This document shows positions 36,001-48,770 of a DNA stretch of 64,000 nt, piece after piece. Both the position numbers and the translations under genes were made by a program. Below the pieces are notes generated by a model. The model was given only the letters and a program-made list of their open reading frames with translations. It ran no database searches and was not told where the DNA came from. Origin of the DNA: Tigriopus japonicus (Eukaryota > Arthropoda > Copepoda > Harpacticoida > Harpacticidae); assembly GCA_010645155.1 (NCBI GenBank), contig CM021313.1:4079879-4143878 (forward strand). Direction: 5' to 3'. Position 1 is the stretch's first letter; each line of letters opens with the position of its first letter.

Positions 36001-39000
36001 TGTTAGAATAATGAAGACACATTCAGTTGTCTCATGGACCTGACAAAAGCACTTGTGAGAAATGTGATCTCTTGTATTAGCCACAAAATTTAGTTCCTAT
36101 AGGATAGATAGCCTCAATGATTGATTCATGTTTAGTAAATATGAAACGCGATCGGACTCTCGGTTTCTGCGTATTACTCGAATGCGTGTGACTCTCTTTG
36201 ATTTGTCCAAACACAAGATATCAATCAAATCAAAGGGTATTCCAATCCACACCCTACAATTACTTGGCCTCGATCTACATTTGTCTTGACAGGCCTAATT
36301 GGATCGAAGAACGAATGTGATTACTTGAACAGTGTGATTCAAAATCTTTGTGATGGGTAGACAATGGAAATGGTTGGGATTCGATGTTTTTTGATCCACC
36401 CCGTGTTCATTGGACATGTTTATAGCCGCCAAGTTGCTCTCCCTACTTCTCCAGTGGGCCTCAATTCATGTACGTATATGGCATAATTAACCATAATTTT
36501 GATAATGGATTTATTACAACCTGTCAATCCTGGGGGAATTTTATGTTGATATGGTGTGCCTGGCCGCAACCTTTTTCAGAGCAGGCTTTTTTGAACATTC
36601 AAATGTCGTCCAGAGGAAATGCTCTATAGAATGCAATTTATTCCAAGATGATCCCTGGATGGATATCGGGGCTTGAAATGTCACAATGGCAGCATGAAAA
36701 TCAATTGATAAGTGGATTTGGCACATAAATTTCGAGAGAATTGGATTTGCATGAGGAACGCAACGCTGTCGGTGGGTCGTGCAGCCGATATCGGGCACGA
36801 AATTTGGATAAACCACACCAAGCAAAATCTCAACTCACACTTTGACTTACCCTAACCAAACTAAGTAAGTCGAGCTCTCAAAACCATCGGGAAAACTTGC
36901 TTCTGAGGCTTCTGCCAGCCAAGTTTTATGCTCGTGAGTGGTTCTCTGAAAGAGTTTTGAGAGTGAGAGCGAGATGCCTCCATCTCTTGAGGTAGATTTG
37001 GTTTTGATCAGTTCACGTGTTGGAGCCTATCAGCATTCGTCGATAATATTGGCGATAAGTTGGAATTGCGAGAAATCGAGTTGTCTTGCTTGTCTTCGTC
37101 AAGCCACGATATTGCACGCGATCCGCGTTTCAGAGGCGAAGAATCCCTAGTCAAAATAATCATCAGAATAATGGATGGAATGCCACGTTATTCCCCTCGT
37201 CAATTGGCATTCGCACCGATCCCAAGAGTGTCAAGGCTATTGAGGATCTCGTTAAAGCCAAAACAAAGAGGGCGAAAGCTATGGAAACAAAGCCAAAACG
37301 TGAAGCTCCAGTTCTTACATGGATCGGTTGAAAGAGAGAGAGAATGAATACCAAAACCCAATTTGGCCTTTTGCTTGATTGTTTGAAATGGTGCAGTTTC
37401 TCCCTCGACGGCTAGATCATGTTGCAATCCATTAAAATGATAGGGGTATAAATTCAATTTGCACCTCATTCCGTGAGATAGTTTCTTTTTCGAACATCTC
37501 GCCCCAGAAAAACAGGACCAAAGAATGAAAGTGATCGAAACTGAGAAGGATTCAAATCTTGTACGGGAGATTTCTTTTCAGTGAAAATTGGCAGGAGGTT
37601 CATGTTATCATGATCTGGTCGGAGTGTTCCGTTGTCTTGATTACAAGAACAAGCATTTTGACAGCAACGCCCTTTTCACACAAAATCAAACATTCAATAT
37701 CCCTCGACATCGAATATCATCTTGAACTAAAACACCCGCACCCTAAAGATATGAATGTACGCATGTTTTCTAACGGTTTGACTTGCTCATCGGACTCATC
37801 AAATTGCAATTCCTATGTGTTATTATTGCAAAAGGATTTATGTAAATCATGTCTGTGCCAATGGTGCAGATTGGGTTTCCCTGAGGGTCGTTCATTACTT
37901 CCACTAAGTAGATTACGCCTTCTTGAGTGAGGCCTCATTTTGGTTGTCGTCGTTACAGAACGAAAAGGGCCTCCTCCTTGTTCGTTCGAATAGTAAGCAC
38001 ACAAGCAGGCTTGAAGAAGTCGATATTTTTCTTCTCCACAAATTGCAGAGAATGCATTTTGTGGAAGTTTTTCGTGAAAAGCCACTAATCACAAAGGCGG
38101 TGGTGAATGGTTCGTTCGAGTGGTTCGACAACCATTGGAGGAGCCAGAACGCCAAGCCAGCAGCTCTTCGTCCTAAGAGAATGCGACCGCCCGTAGCGAC
38201 TCCATTTCAGTTTACGTTTTTTCATTAGGCTTTAAAATGGACTTAATTTGGACGACCCCAATAACCTCCTTACTCAACTTGGATGGATGGACGCACTCCA
38301 AAACCACCACCACCACCACCTCAGTCCCGTACGTACAATAAAGAAGGGCTTTGCCGAAACAAAACCGAATCAAGCCTGCATCTCCCGATTCACGAAGACC
38401 TGCCCGAAAGAAAAACCTGATTCATAAAATGGCACATGAATGAATGAGCTGCACTATTTGTGAGCTTGGTGCTTTGAATAGATTAAGCAAACCTGTATAG
38501 TAGAGGAAGAGAAATCGCTAATGGAAGAGGAATCTTTATGGAATTGGAAGCATTTTTTTCGTCCGATAGATTCATGGATTTGAGTCCAGGTGTTTTTTTT
38601 TTCTAGTCTGAAATGCCGGGAAGACTTCTTAGATCAATCTTTGGCGCTAATTGGCTGGTATTAGTAAGCCAGGGTTGAGTGGCCAACAGAACAGCTCTGG
38701 AATGAGCTTTGAAATTGGACCTTTCGTCTCGGCATAGCCCGAAAATGAGACTCGTGCCACTTTGGGGAGTACCATACCACACTCGTGGCATTTCTTCAAG
38801 GTGCCATCCATCTCGTCCTGAAGTCTCTCTCAAAATGCAGCACATCCACCTAGGAGCACTACATTGTAGTACAACAGCCAACTTACCTGGCTCTAGTTTT
38901 TCTTGAATTCATCGAATTAATTTCCGGACCCTCCTCCCACTTTTCCAACGTTCGGGTCGAGAGTCCTCGAAATGAGAAAATTACTGGTAACTAATTGAAA

Positions 39001-39103
39001 AACAGACCTGTGACTTAAAATCCCATCCATCTATCCTCCGTACCGTAGACCCTAACGCTTTACGCTTAACATTCTCCAAAGTGTTTATCCTTTTCCATTT
39101 CAG
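33056..39103 (+). other. Aristaless intron 3 (about 6.0 kb)
   Basis: Donor GTAAGG, acceptor CCATTTCAG. It contains a (GT)n tract at 33523-33538, CACT repeats at 35186-35207 and a minus-strand Cys-x2-Cys frame at 38647-38811 (see findings). A + strand frame at 37086-37331 ends KREAPVLTWIG, looks protein-like, but has no assignable splice sites. Otherwise nothing recognisable. Confidence 0.85.
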
Positions 39104-39697
39104 GTATGGTTCCAGAATCGCCGGGCCAAGTGGCGCAAACAGGAAAAAGTAGGGCCTAATGGACATCCCTACCCTCCCTATGGGCCACCAGGTGTTCCTC
39201 TGGGCATGCACGGAGGGCCTTCATCTATGCCCCCGTCATTTAGTGGAGGCTCCTTCGGGCCCTTGAATTACATGGCTGCAGCCGCTGCCAGAAAGCCCTT
39301 TGAACTCCCCGGACCTTCGTTCTTGTCTCATTCTCCTGCCAATATGGCCGCTATGGCCGCAGCTGCCGCTGCAGGCAGGCTGCCCCATCCTTACCTCGCT
39401 CATAGCTCTTACTTGTCGACTTTACGTGATGTAGCCAACTATCGCTCTCCATTCATGTCCATCCCAGGGTTGGGTAACTACAATCCAGCCTCGTTCCACT
39501 CCTTGTTGGCGGGTCTATCCGGACACAGACCCAAAATGGACACTGATTTCCACCCGTTCTTGGCTGGTCTGCCCAAGGCTAGTGACTCCTCACCTAGCAG
39601 CCTCTCGCCACCAACCAGTTCACCCGGGCCATTGTCAGTGTCGCCGCAAACAAGCTTAAAAAAAGAGCAAGAGGACGAGCTCAATCTTTCAAAGTGA
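39104..39697 (+). CDS. Aristaless homeobox protein, terminal coding exon 4
   Basis: Acceptor CCATTTCAG, phase 0. Encodes residues 240-436 and TGA. It starts with the recognition helix VWFQNRRAKWRKQEK (homeodomain positions 47-60), which includes Trp48, Phe49, Gln50 and Asn51; Gln50 is the class-typical specificity residue for TAAT-type palindromes. Downstream landmarks in the same order as I recall for Drosophila Aristaless are VGPxxHPYxPY, RKPF, SFHSLLAGL and SPPTS. Ala runs lie at 297-301 and 323-329. The usual C-terminal OAR (aristaless) domain, core SIAALRLKA, is absent: the protein ends EQEDELNLSK at a clean stop. Codon composition is GC-richer than the flanks, as expected for coding DNA. 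Another isoform carrying an OAR exon is possible, but none was found in the window. Confidence 0.94.
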   Translation, partial: VWFQNRRAKWRKQEKVGPNGHPYPPYGPPGVPLGMHGGPSSMPPSFSGGSFGPLNYMAAAAARKPFELPGPSFLSHSPANMAAMAAAAAAGRLPHPYLAHSSYLSTLRDVANYRSPFMSIPGLGNYNPASFHSLLAGLSGHRPKMDTDFHPFLAGLPKASDSSPSSLSPPTSSPGPLSVSPQTSLKKEQEDELNLSK

Positions 39698-39835
39698 AAT
39701 GTGAATACTTGACTTACTACATTTGATCATGTTATGTGTTAGTAATAGTTCAATTTTGAATCCGACATGGGTGTACGTACGGGTGTACGAATCATTATGT
39801 TCTGGAATAAAGTGTACCCGAGTCGCCAACGACCA
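39698..39835 (+). other. Aristaless 3' UTR
   Basis: Short AT-rich untranslated region from the TGA stop to the predicted cleavage zone. It contains one AATAAA with a GT/T-rich element (TGTTTCTCCTTGTT) about 30 bases after it. A longer alternative 3' UTR cannot be excluded. Confidence 0.6.
39806..39811 (+). terminator. Aristaless poly(A) signal AATAAA
   Basis: Canonical hexamer 109 bases after the stop codon, followed at a suitable distance by a GT-rich downstream element. It is the first AATAAA after the stop. Confidence 0.75.
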
Positions 39836-42344
39836 TTCACGTGTTTCTCCTTGTTAAGGCCGCTTTTGGGTCGTGGTGAGGATTCGATTAATTTCTTGGA
39901 TGAACAATAGAGCTCTTATGATGTCCGTAACAAAGAGCACTGAGCAAATTTATTGGCAACTACTTTCATTACGAGCTTTTGAAACAACAGAGTAAATTAA
40001 TCTGGGCACCCGAGTTTTCAAACCATTATCTTTGATAGAGGACAAGCAGGGGGTAAATGGTGCCAGGTAATGGTTGTTCGAACCAGTGGGAGATGCCCTT
40101 TTCAGCACTTGCACTCTAATCCTGCCCAAGAATTGCTAGGATTATCATTACGAACATATAAACATCACCAGGAAGCACTCACTGTCAGGAAAATTCTAAA
40201 TACAAAACAAGGTACGTAAGTTTCAGTTCAGAAGGTAGCAAACGCATGAATTCCTTTGGTCGTTAGTCCTGTTTTTTTTTCTCCCAACCCTGCTGCTGAA
40301 TTTCGAATCCATTCCAAACCATAGAGTTCCAGCTACCGCTTGACCAAATGGTTCGAAAACCAGTTTCCGTCTCAGTCTGTTGTGAAAACTTGACAGTGAG
40401 ATCGTGGCGAGGTGTGAAATCCGCTGCTTAATGTCTTTTGGAGGAAAGTTAATGCATAAAACAATTTGGTCGCCATAGCTTTGCGATCTTATCAATCGTG
40501 TTTCAAGCTTTCCTTTGAAGAAGTAGAGGTTTTTTGGTCCGGACAAAATGGTCATGATGCCATCCCTCCTCCATCCATCCGTCTCCTCAATGGTTCATGG
40601 TTGCTTCTTTCTCCGGAGCGATCGAACTGGAAATGCCAACCAATGCACCAACCAACAACCATCATGGTTTTCTGCTCTGTCATGATCGAGATCATCAAGG
40701 CTTGAGTGTCACAGTCAGGGTCCGATCTTTGTCGGAACAATGAGGAATGGGACCAAATGAATTTAATTACTTGCCTCAACCACCGAACCTGTTCTTTAAG
40801 GTCGAACAAAAAATCCTCAACATCGGAAAATGAGGACAGACTTGGGTGGGAAATTCATAACATTGGCTCTCTCATTGGTCTCTTGATCGAACAAAGGGAT
40901 TTATCTTATCCATATACCATGTCTATGTGCCATGAGAATGGAACGGACTTGAAGTTTGAGGTTTTCAATTTTCATTTGATTTGAGCTCAGTGGGTGGTTG
41001 GTGGTGGTCGTTTCAAGTGAATCAATGTCCCCGATGAACCAACCGATGAATCAACGACTACCTCGATGATTTCCAATGTTCGATGTTCATGAACATTCAA
41101 TTGAAGTGAGCCTTCGTTCTTCTCGTCGATCGTCTTTGGGATGGATGGGCTGACCTGGGTTTTGATGGAGCTTGAGCATCAAGTCTCATCCTCGGCATTC
41201 TGGCCACGTCCAGCGATGGTTTTCAATGAAGAGGAAATTATTGCTGATTGGTTCGTATTCTTCATCTCCGAGAGCTTAGATTCGATCAACGCACCACCCT
41301 TCTCTTATTTACATTGGCTAACTCAGCCACCTTCATCATCGAAAACAACCAACCGGATCGGAAACCCGTTCTTTTGAAGGAGGAACCCAACTTGGAGCAT
41401 AGATATAGATGCAAAGTTCTATCTTCAAAAAGCTAGACTTCATTTCTTACTTTCCTTCTTTACAGATAGCTTAAAAATCTGATGTGTTCATCAAACACTA
41501 ACACAACCAAAGAAACACAATTTACATGGTGAAAACTATTCGAGTATGGTTACATCTGGTCCGTATTACTATACTTCCAAGTAGCCTTAACAACTGACCT
41601 GTTGTCTTTTTGATAAAAACTGGATGACATTAAAGCTCTTTCCACTTTTCCAAGCTTCCCAAAATACATTACGCATTTTTTAAAGAAAACGAAAGCCCCT
41701 CGGGCCAAGTTTAAAACAAAAAACTGGTGGTCTTAGGAAATGGTTGAAAAATAACTAGGATAGCATGCATTTAATATTGTTACAAGTTGGGCTCAAGATG
41801 CCGGGATCACTACAAAAATATAACATGAAAAATTCTCTCCTTGATTTGACAACCTAACTAATCAAACAAACCTGCTGCAAATTTTGACTTTGACCCCCTT
41901 GAATATTTCATCAACCTTGTCCCCATGTAAAGTTAATCCCCTATCTAGGCTTCCTCTTGGTCAATCTATGGCCCCATATCCCCGAATGATCTTGGCTCAA
42001 ACAGGTACAGTAGTACGTGAGTACGTCCGTACATCGTAAGTTCAATAAGTGCCTGTTCGTGTCCGTCATTCGCTTGGCTCGCACTCGAGCGAGCTCATGG
42101 TTTCTACTTGATCCGCGATGGTTGGCCGTAATAGTAAGCCGGGCGGACGGATTTTCGACCATGTTATTAATGTTCAATGAGATAAAACACTTTATAGCTA
42201 CCTGGTTATGGTCGGTTTGTAGCCTGCTGTGACCTCACTTGGCGGGGTTCCAGGGTCCGTGTGTTGATATTACTTCAGGAAAGTCATAAAGACGCTCGCT
42301 GGGGGTCCGAATTTTGATTCCTACTAATTGTTTGAGTCCCAACC
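39836..42344. other. Region between aristaless and the next predicted gene
   Basis: About 2.5 kb with no supported gene. Open frames are short and overlap on both strands. The last few hundred bases become GC-richer toward 42345 and could hold the promoter of the predicted downstream gene. Confidence 0.4.
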
Positions 42345-42418
42345 ATGGCACAACCGCCGCCAAAACCTCGTGAACACGCCGAGGACGACGAAGACGAAGG
42401 CGATGATGATGATGATGG
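42345..42418 (+). CDS. Candidate first coding exon of a second + strand gene, acidic N-terminus
   Basis: ATG in an almost ideal start context (CAACCATGGC) opens a 24-codon frame, MAQPPPKPREHAEDDEDEG followed by poly-Asp. It ends at GATGG|GTGAGA, a near-consensus donor in phase 2. The composition (Pro-rich then Asp/Glu-rich) is typical of a disordered acidic N-terminus. The exon at 55390 begins with the single base needed to complete the codon. The poly-Asp part coincides with a GAT microsatellite, so the open frame could be a by-product of the repeat. No family recognised. Confidence 0.38.
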
Positions 42419-43606
42419 GTGAGATGGGGACTTGCAGACCATCAAAGACGGAATGGTTCGTCCTCATGAGGATCCTCATCAATGTCCGTGGAGTTACTCG
42501 CTAATCAAAGGGAGCAAATACCTGATCTTCTCCTCTCTTTCAAAGCCTTTTCCATTGCCTTACTTTTTTCCGGAAATAAAGATGAATCTAGTTAGCCACA
42601 CCCACTTTCTTGGTCTCATCAAGAAGGCAACTTTGCTCTTTGCTTTTGAGACAGGACTTTGTTCTTTTTTTTTGGTTTTAAGAACACGGAAATATTTCCT
42701 TTTTATTTGAAGTTCTGGGACAAGTAGCGTGGATCCTTTCATTAGAGAGCCTTGTGAAAAACGGGGGAGAGCTAATGAAATTGTAAATTGAGGCTCGCTG
42801 TCGTCTGCCAAAAACTCAACAATGATTTTTGATTGGCTTGACGAGAGGTTTGGCACAAAAAATAAATCTATGCCACGACGGAAGAGCCGCTGGGTCGACC
42901 GACTCTTCATGAAACATCGAGTCAAACAAATTAATTACTTTTTTACCTCCACACAATGGCCGGTTTAATTCCACGGGTTTCAGCATTTCCAGACCTTAAT
43001 TGAGGGGGGGAAATCTGCTTGTCATATCCTGTTGTTTAATAACTAGAGGGACGACGACTTTTTTTAGCTGTTTTGAGACAGCTTCATTCATTCAACATGT
43101 CAATTAAATGTGAAACACCTCGTCTCACTTTTTCGGTTGGACCTCTGTGTGTCCACAATTTTGACTTCAATTTTGATCAACTTTTCGTCATGCCAAGATT
43201 TTAAATAGGACGGCAAGTTCTGTGGGTACCATTTCTATTTCCAGCATAAAATGTCGTTCTGTCCAGTTCGGGGATGGTTATTCTGATGGTTGATCTTAGA
43301 CTTGAGTACTCTTAGTACAACCGTTCAGTTCATGTTGTTTCGACACAAAAAAATTCTGTTCATAGTTGATATTAGATGAAGAAAGAATTAGTTGATCGAG
43401 ACTTTTTGTCAAAAGAGAGCCTCAGACATCCAAGATGTTGACTGCCCACGGGCGACACAACCGATTCCACTTGGTTGGTTTGGATGGTTGGTTAGATGTC
43501 GAGGGAGGGACAAGAAAAATCAAGCTCAACGTTCTTGAAAGATTAATTGCAGATTAGGTCTGACTGACGACCAACACTCACCTTAGAGAGCCTCCTTCTA
43601 GATATA

Positions 43607-44486
43607 CAGGGTTCTCCGTAATTAGTGTCCCATGCCAAACATTAAGTGATTCCAAACATAAGGTTAGTTGTTGAGGGGCCTTGGAAGAATAGAGGAAACG
43701 CAGTTGCAGCATTGAAAGACACAGAGGAAATAACCATGCTCGAGTACATATTCAGTCCATAAGCTGCATTTTCAGGATTGAAAAACACGCAACATGTGAA
43801 CTGAGACTTGATTCAAGCATGGTTATTTCCAATTTATTTCACTCATCATGCTCCTATTATACCTCCAAATGTGCTCAGCAACTAACCTATAGATAATATT
43901 GAAGCAATAATTGCTCAAGTAAAAATCTTTAGATTTATTCATTCTAAGTTTTAGTGAAATCGTTTGACTCATCAAGAAGCTGATCTTTTTCCAGTAACGA
44001 CGCTACCGCTTGAACTTACAGATATCTACAAATGCAGCATAGTTCTGTGTTTTGGAGGACAATTAGCAGCTGTAGATGAGAAAAAGTTGAGAGAAAAATC
44101 TTTGGATTTCTGAGTATTGGCTCTCAGTATGTCCAAAAACGATGGGACTGTAAAACAAGATTCTTGGGTGGACATACTCGATCATCAGCTGTGACTGAAT
44201 GCTCTGAAACGGAACCAGGGATTTGTCCTACAAAATGAAACACTTGTCCATCTTAGTATGTTGTATCTGCACATATCTGTGCTTGAACCACGCTAAATTC
44301 TACAGAAAAAAATCTTGACTTTTAGTACACCTTTCAAGTCATAATAGTGCTCGCGTTATTTCGATGACTAAAATAATAAGTTTGGCTAGCATTCTTTGAA
44401 ATCAATCACGAATAAGCCTTGACATCGTGTTTTGTCATAATTAGTAATCATTTAAGTCTAGGAGGTAGTAGTTGCGGTCCACCCTG
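43607..44486. mobile_element. Possible mariner/Tc1-like element remnant, about 880 bp
   Basis: The ends are imperfect inverted repeats: TACAGGGTTCTCCGTAA on the left; on the right, read in reverse complement, TACAGGGTGGACCGCAA. They agree at roughly two thirds of 28 positions, with TA dinucleotides at both outer edges (43605-43606, 44487-44488), as expected for mariner/Tc1 insertion. An internal 15-bp perfect inverted repeat (43726-43740 with 43816-43830) can form a hairpin. I could not recognise transposase sequence. It could instead be two unrelated CAGGGT words. Confidence 0.4.
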
Positions 44487-45063
44487 TACTTTGCTGGGTT
44501 TTACGCGAGCGGCTCAACTTGGACTAGGAAAAGTGAGGAATGCCTCGCATTTTACGCCTGTCCTTCTTACGTCCATTGAGCTCCCTCAACTTCTTGGACA
44601 ATCATGATCATCCCTATAATGAGGATGAAGATTATCATCCATTGCTTTGACGCTCTAAAATTGAGCTCCATTAAATTCAATGAGCGAGAGCCAGATCATC
44701 TTGGTCAGAATTAGAAAGAGGATGCATCGAATCTCAATTTGAAGATGGATAATCTTGTGTCAACTTTTTAATAAATTTAGGACAACGTTTGTACCTGAAT
44801 TTGAAATTCATTTGTTATGCTTACTTTCCCAGAAATATATAATAAAAAGCCTTAAAAACAAGGAAAGTTTCCAAAAAAAGGCTTCAAGTTTCCGTTAGCA
44901 CTCGTTCTAACCAAGCTGATGTTGATCCCAATGAACCAATGAAGTGGAAGGCAAATTGCAAATTGGACCTCTTCCTTGAAGAAACTCTTCATTTAGTGCA
45001 TTCATTCCTAATTCTTGCTTGACTTATTCAGTTCACTGGTTGTGAGTGATTGAACAGCGTACT

Positions 45064-45080
45064 TACGTACGTACGTACGT
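45064..45080. repeat. (TACG)n tetranucleotide tract
   Basis: Four units of the self-complementary TACG motif. A second tract of four units lies at 54241-54256. TACG alternates purine and pyrimidine only in part and is its own reverse complement in register (CGTA/TACG), so it may form a small cruciform. Confidence 0.8.
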
Positions 45081-48000
45081 TCAATTCAGTTTGTTCTTGC
45101 GTTCCTCATGTGTACAAAGGTATCGAGCGAAAAGACCCTGTGCCCAAGGCAACATCATTGTTGGACAACACGTAATTTCCAGGAATTTTTGGGCGATCAA
45201 CCATTCCATCCATCCATCCATTCCCTTGGCCTGATTAGTTTCCACAATGAGGTTTTATTTCTGGCCAGAACAAAAGCCCATTCAGGCGAGCAAAAACTGG
45301 AGAAAGACGAGAAGAAGAAGGAGGAGGAGGAGGCAATTTACAATAAAATTGGTCCAAGAATTCCACCTTTTTCTGGAATTTCCACCTCAATTGTACCAAT
45401 GAGTCTCTCAATAGCTCTTCCATTCATGCCTGATTAAGGCTCTCTCCCTGAGTCTCCCTAAATGAATCTCTTTTCCCACTTGAGATACGTAATTCGAATT
45501 TAAACTTGTAACCAAGAATCCAAACCCATTATTCTACCTTCTTTTTTTACGACTTTCCACTTTTCCTGACACACATAATGAAGGCATTTTTTAGGCGCTT
45601 GACCAATCCATTGAAGTTGTGCGTCTCGGGCAAATAAAAAACAAGAGTTACCCTGAAAATCACCTGATGTACTCGTACAATGTACACACATTCAATAGGA
45701 CGGGCGAACAAGTAAATGACTCACATCCTTTATTCCCTAATTCGACAAATTGGATTTTACTGCCTTCAATTGGCCTTCACTGAGTCCGGTCCTCCAATTT
45801 GCTCGGATCTTCAGCTTCTTTGTTCCTTCACACCATTGACGATCGAGATGGTTTAGATTTTTTTGACTGAGTCGAAAGCACAATTTTTCCATCACTTGCA
45901 CGAACTTGAAAAAGTTACTGAAGCTTCTTAGAAAAAGCCACCAGACGGACGAGAACACAAAGAAGTGTACCAAGCCAAGATTGCTCATTTCCTCGTAATT
46001 TAATTTCCAGCCTCTGGTTCAATGTAGGTACACTCATGATTGGGGATTGGGATTGTTTTGACGGCCATCGAGAATCAAGACCAGAGTGTACTTACACCCA
46101 AAGATAGACCAGCCGTTGGTTTTACAATTGGAGTCGGTGCTCTAACAGGATCTGGATATCCAGATTAAATTAACACTTGACTCGTCCTGTAATGATATCT
46201 GCAGCCAATTTTCTCGATCCAACCAGGTTCCTGGCCCGCCCACCTTCACCTGAAAACCAGGCTGTCTGAGCGTCAAAATTTGATGCTATAAATTAAAGTT
46301 GATGACACGTTTTGGTTGGGTAATTGAGGAGTCTCAACTCTCAAGAACAAACTCTGGCCAGAATCACTAGTCAAGGGAAAAGCGCTATAGCTATGATAGT
46401 ACCTAAAAGACGTGACCATCGACTAAAAAGACAAAGAAAAAGAGTGTCAGAAAAAGCGTGTCTATTTTTCATATTAAGGTGGAACTTCTAATTTAAAGAG
46501 TTAGTTCCAAGAAAACGTCCTTTCCAATGCTTCTGTTAGGTCTTCCAATCCATTATTGTTCCGCAGATTTTTTCAAATGCCCTACCTACTTTTGTTGGTA
46601 CTACTTTCACATTAAAGGCTCAAAAAGTCCACCAAAAGTAAGACCAAAATATCTTGGACCAAAAAAAAAAAACACAACAAAAATATGTACCAAATTGAAA
46701 AAAAGTCAGAACGCTTTATCTTACTTTTTGGTCTTTTTGAGGTGGAAAACTATTTACCTACTTTTACACATGCACTTCTTTATCTGTTCCTCTACCAAAT
46801 CAACCGATTGGTCGGGGATGTCAAAACCAACACTCGTAAGTCAAAAAGTAGAATTTCCTGAAGGGAACAACGAGACTGTTGCTGCTGATGTTGGTGGTTG
46901 GTGGTGGTGATATTGGTCATAATTTGGCAATCCAAATTGCCATAAGTTCTGGTTTACTCGTTTTCCCTCCTCATCCGATCTGATTGGAGAGAAAGAAGAA
47001 ATAGTAATAATGTGAGACCGAAGGAAAAACAAATTCCTAGAACTGAAAGCGTATTGAGCAATCGTTCCCCAATTCCAATTCTTTGATTGAATTTTAAGCA
47101 TAATCTGAAAGTATTCGCGATGAAGGGCTGTCCCAAACAGCTCAGAGAGGGCGACTAGATTTCTCAATCCGTGATGTGATGCAAAATCAAATTTTGGGCG
47201 GAAGGGAAATCGGATGAAAAATATCGAGGGAAATTGGAACAAAATTGCCACTTGGAGGAGTCCATGATCGCATTTTGATTGCCAACACCTCCAAATTCAA
47301 TAGTATCATGTTTGCATTTGGCCCCGATCGCCATGAGAAACACTCAAACCGGGGGAATAGAACTCGGAAAAGATTCGATTTGCTTTCCCTCCGAAATATT
47401 TCACCTCCGTTTAAGTGAACCTCGTGATATCCTCTGCAATTTATTCATCACCATTTCACACACTCATTGGCCTCGTGTTCTGCTCTTGAAGTCGGGAAGA
47501 ATCTAGGTAGTTGGAGATGGTTTAGTAAGTGAATAGGTAGGTAGTAGATAGGTTGGATGGATAGATGATGTCCGGACTTCTTCCTCCATTTGTTGTAGCG
47601 TACTTACTACGCTATGGCGAGATTTGATTTATATTTTCCAATTACTCGCCCTTCACTCCTAAATGCCTGCCTCGTAAATCTGTCTTGTTTACTCGGGAGA
47701 CGGGAGAAGTCACTGATGAGACCTCACAGACTTGATATTAAAGGGCCTGTCTCGGTTCAAACTAGAATCGCTTTGTCTAATATCGCTTAATACACTACCC
47801 GCGTTTCGGGAAACGAAATCCACGCGAAAGCTGCCGAATCAAATGTCACGTTTTGTGCTTCTATTCTCAATTTCTAAGACATGCGTTCTTTCAAGCAAAG
47901 TGGAAATATCTTTCATTAAGGATCACTAGATTAAACACTTGAACTTTGCAGGTGAGACACATTCCTTTGTACTATAATCCTACGGATATTGATGGCTATT

Positions 48001-48315
48001 TGAAACGGAACGAAGATATCGTCAGCCAGATGTTGACCATAACGTAATGTGTTTGTGAGTGCGACATTTCAAGCCATTGGTCTTAATTGAAAGGCTGAGT
48101 GAGTTTTTGTCATGCTCAATAGATCACTAATCGAGTTGAAATAGATTACTTCAATATTTTTTCAGTTCCATTTTGAAATTAACATGATTAGATGAGGACA
48201 AATGAAGAGTTTGAAGGTGGTGAAGTTTGGGCCTAAAATCTTGGGCCCTATTTGTTCCAAAGGACATTGAATATAGGGTTTATAAATATAATTCGCACGA
48301 TCTATTGTTGATGAC

Positions 48316-48770
48316 CAGGCCCACCAGATAGTTGTAAATTACATTTTACAATGTAATTACCAAAATCTGCGATTTTTGCCCAAAATTACATAAATGGGGA
48401 AAATTTTACATAAATGTGGTTAAATTGCCTGTTTCAATGGAACTATTATGAAAAAAAAAATTATGACAAAGTCAAGATAAAGAAACAAGAATAAACAGCG
48501 CATTACTTTTGTCACTAGGAATATTTAGTATATCATCAGGCCCGCTTATCGGTTGCAAATGACATTTTACATAGTAGTTACAAAAATGTACAATTTTTGT
48601 CCAAAACTACAAAAATTGGGAAAATTTGGAAAAAAATTGAAAACGCCTATTCTGTTGAGAATGATCTACAAAAAGGTTGTCAAAATAAAAATAAAAATAG
48701 AGACGATTCAATTTTTAACAATCATGACAAAATATAATTATTTTGGCATCTGTTCCTACCTAAGAAACAA
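48316..48770. repeat. Diverged direct duplication inside the MITE
   Basis: Copy A starts at 48316 and copy B at 48537. Both open with CAGGCCC, then a TTACATTTTAC/GACATTTTAC block, ATTTTTG(C/T)CCAAAA and GGGAAAATTT in the same order. Divergence between the copies is clearly greater than between the element's outer ends, so the duplication probably predates insertion here. Confidence 0.7.

Noticed and set aside
44462..44478. let-7-like string GAGGTAGTAG
   Set aside because: Only the 5' part matches, no hairpin precursor is present, and the string belongs to the right end of the mariner-like element.
45288..45437. Lys/Glu-rich coding region
   Set aside because: Derived from a GGA/GAA trinucleotide microsatellite (about 45310-45335); flanking sequence is not coding-like.
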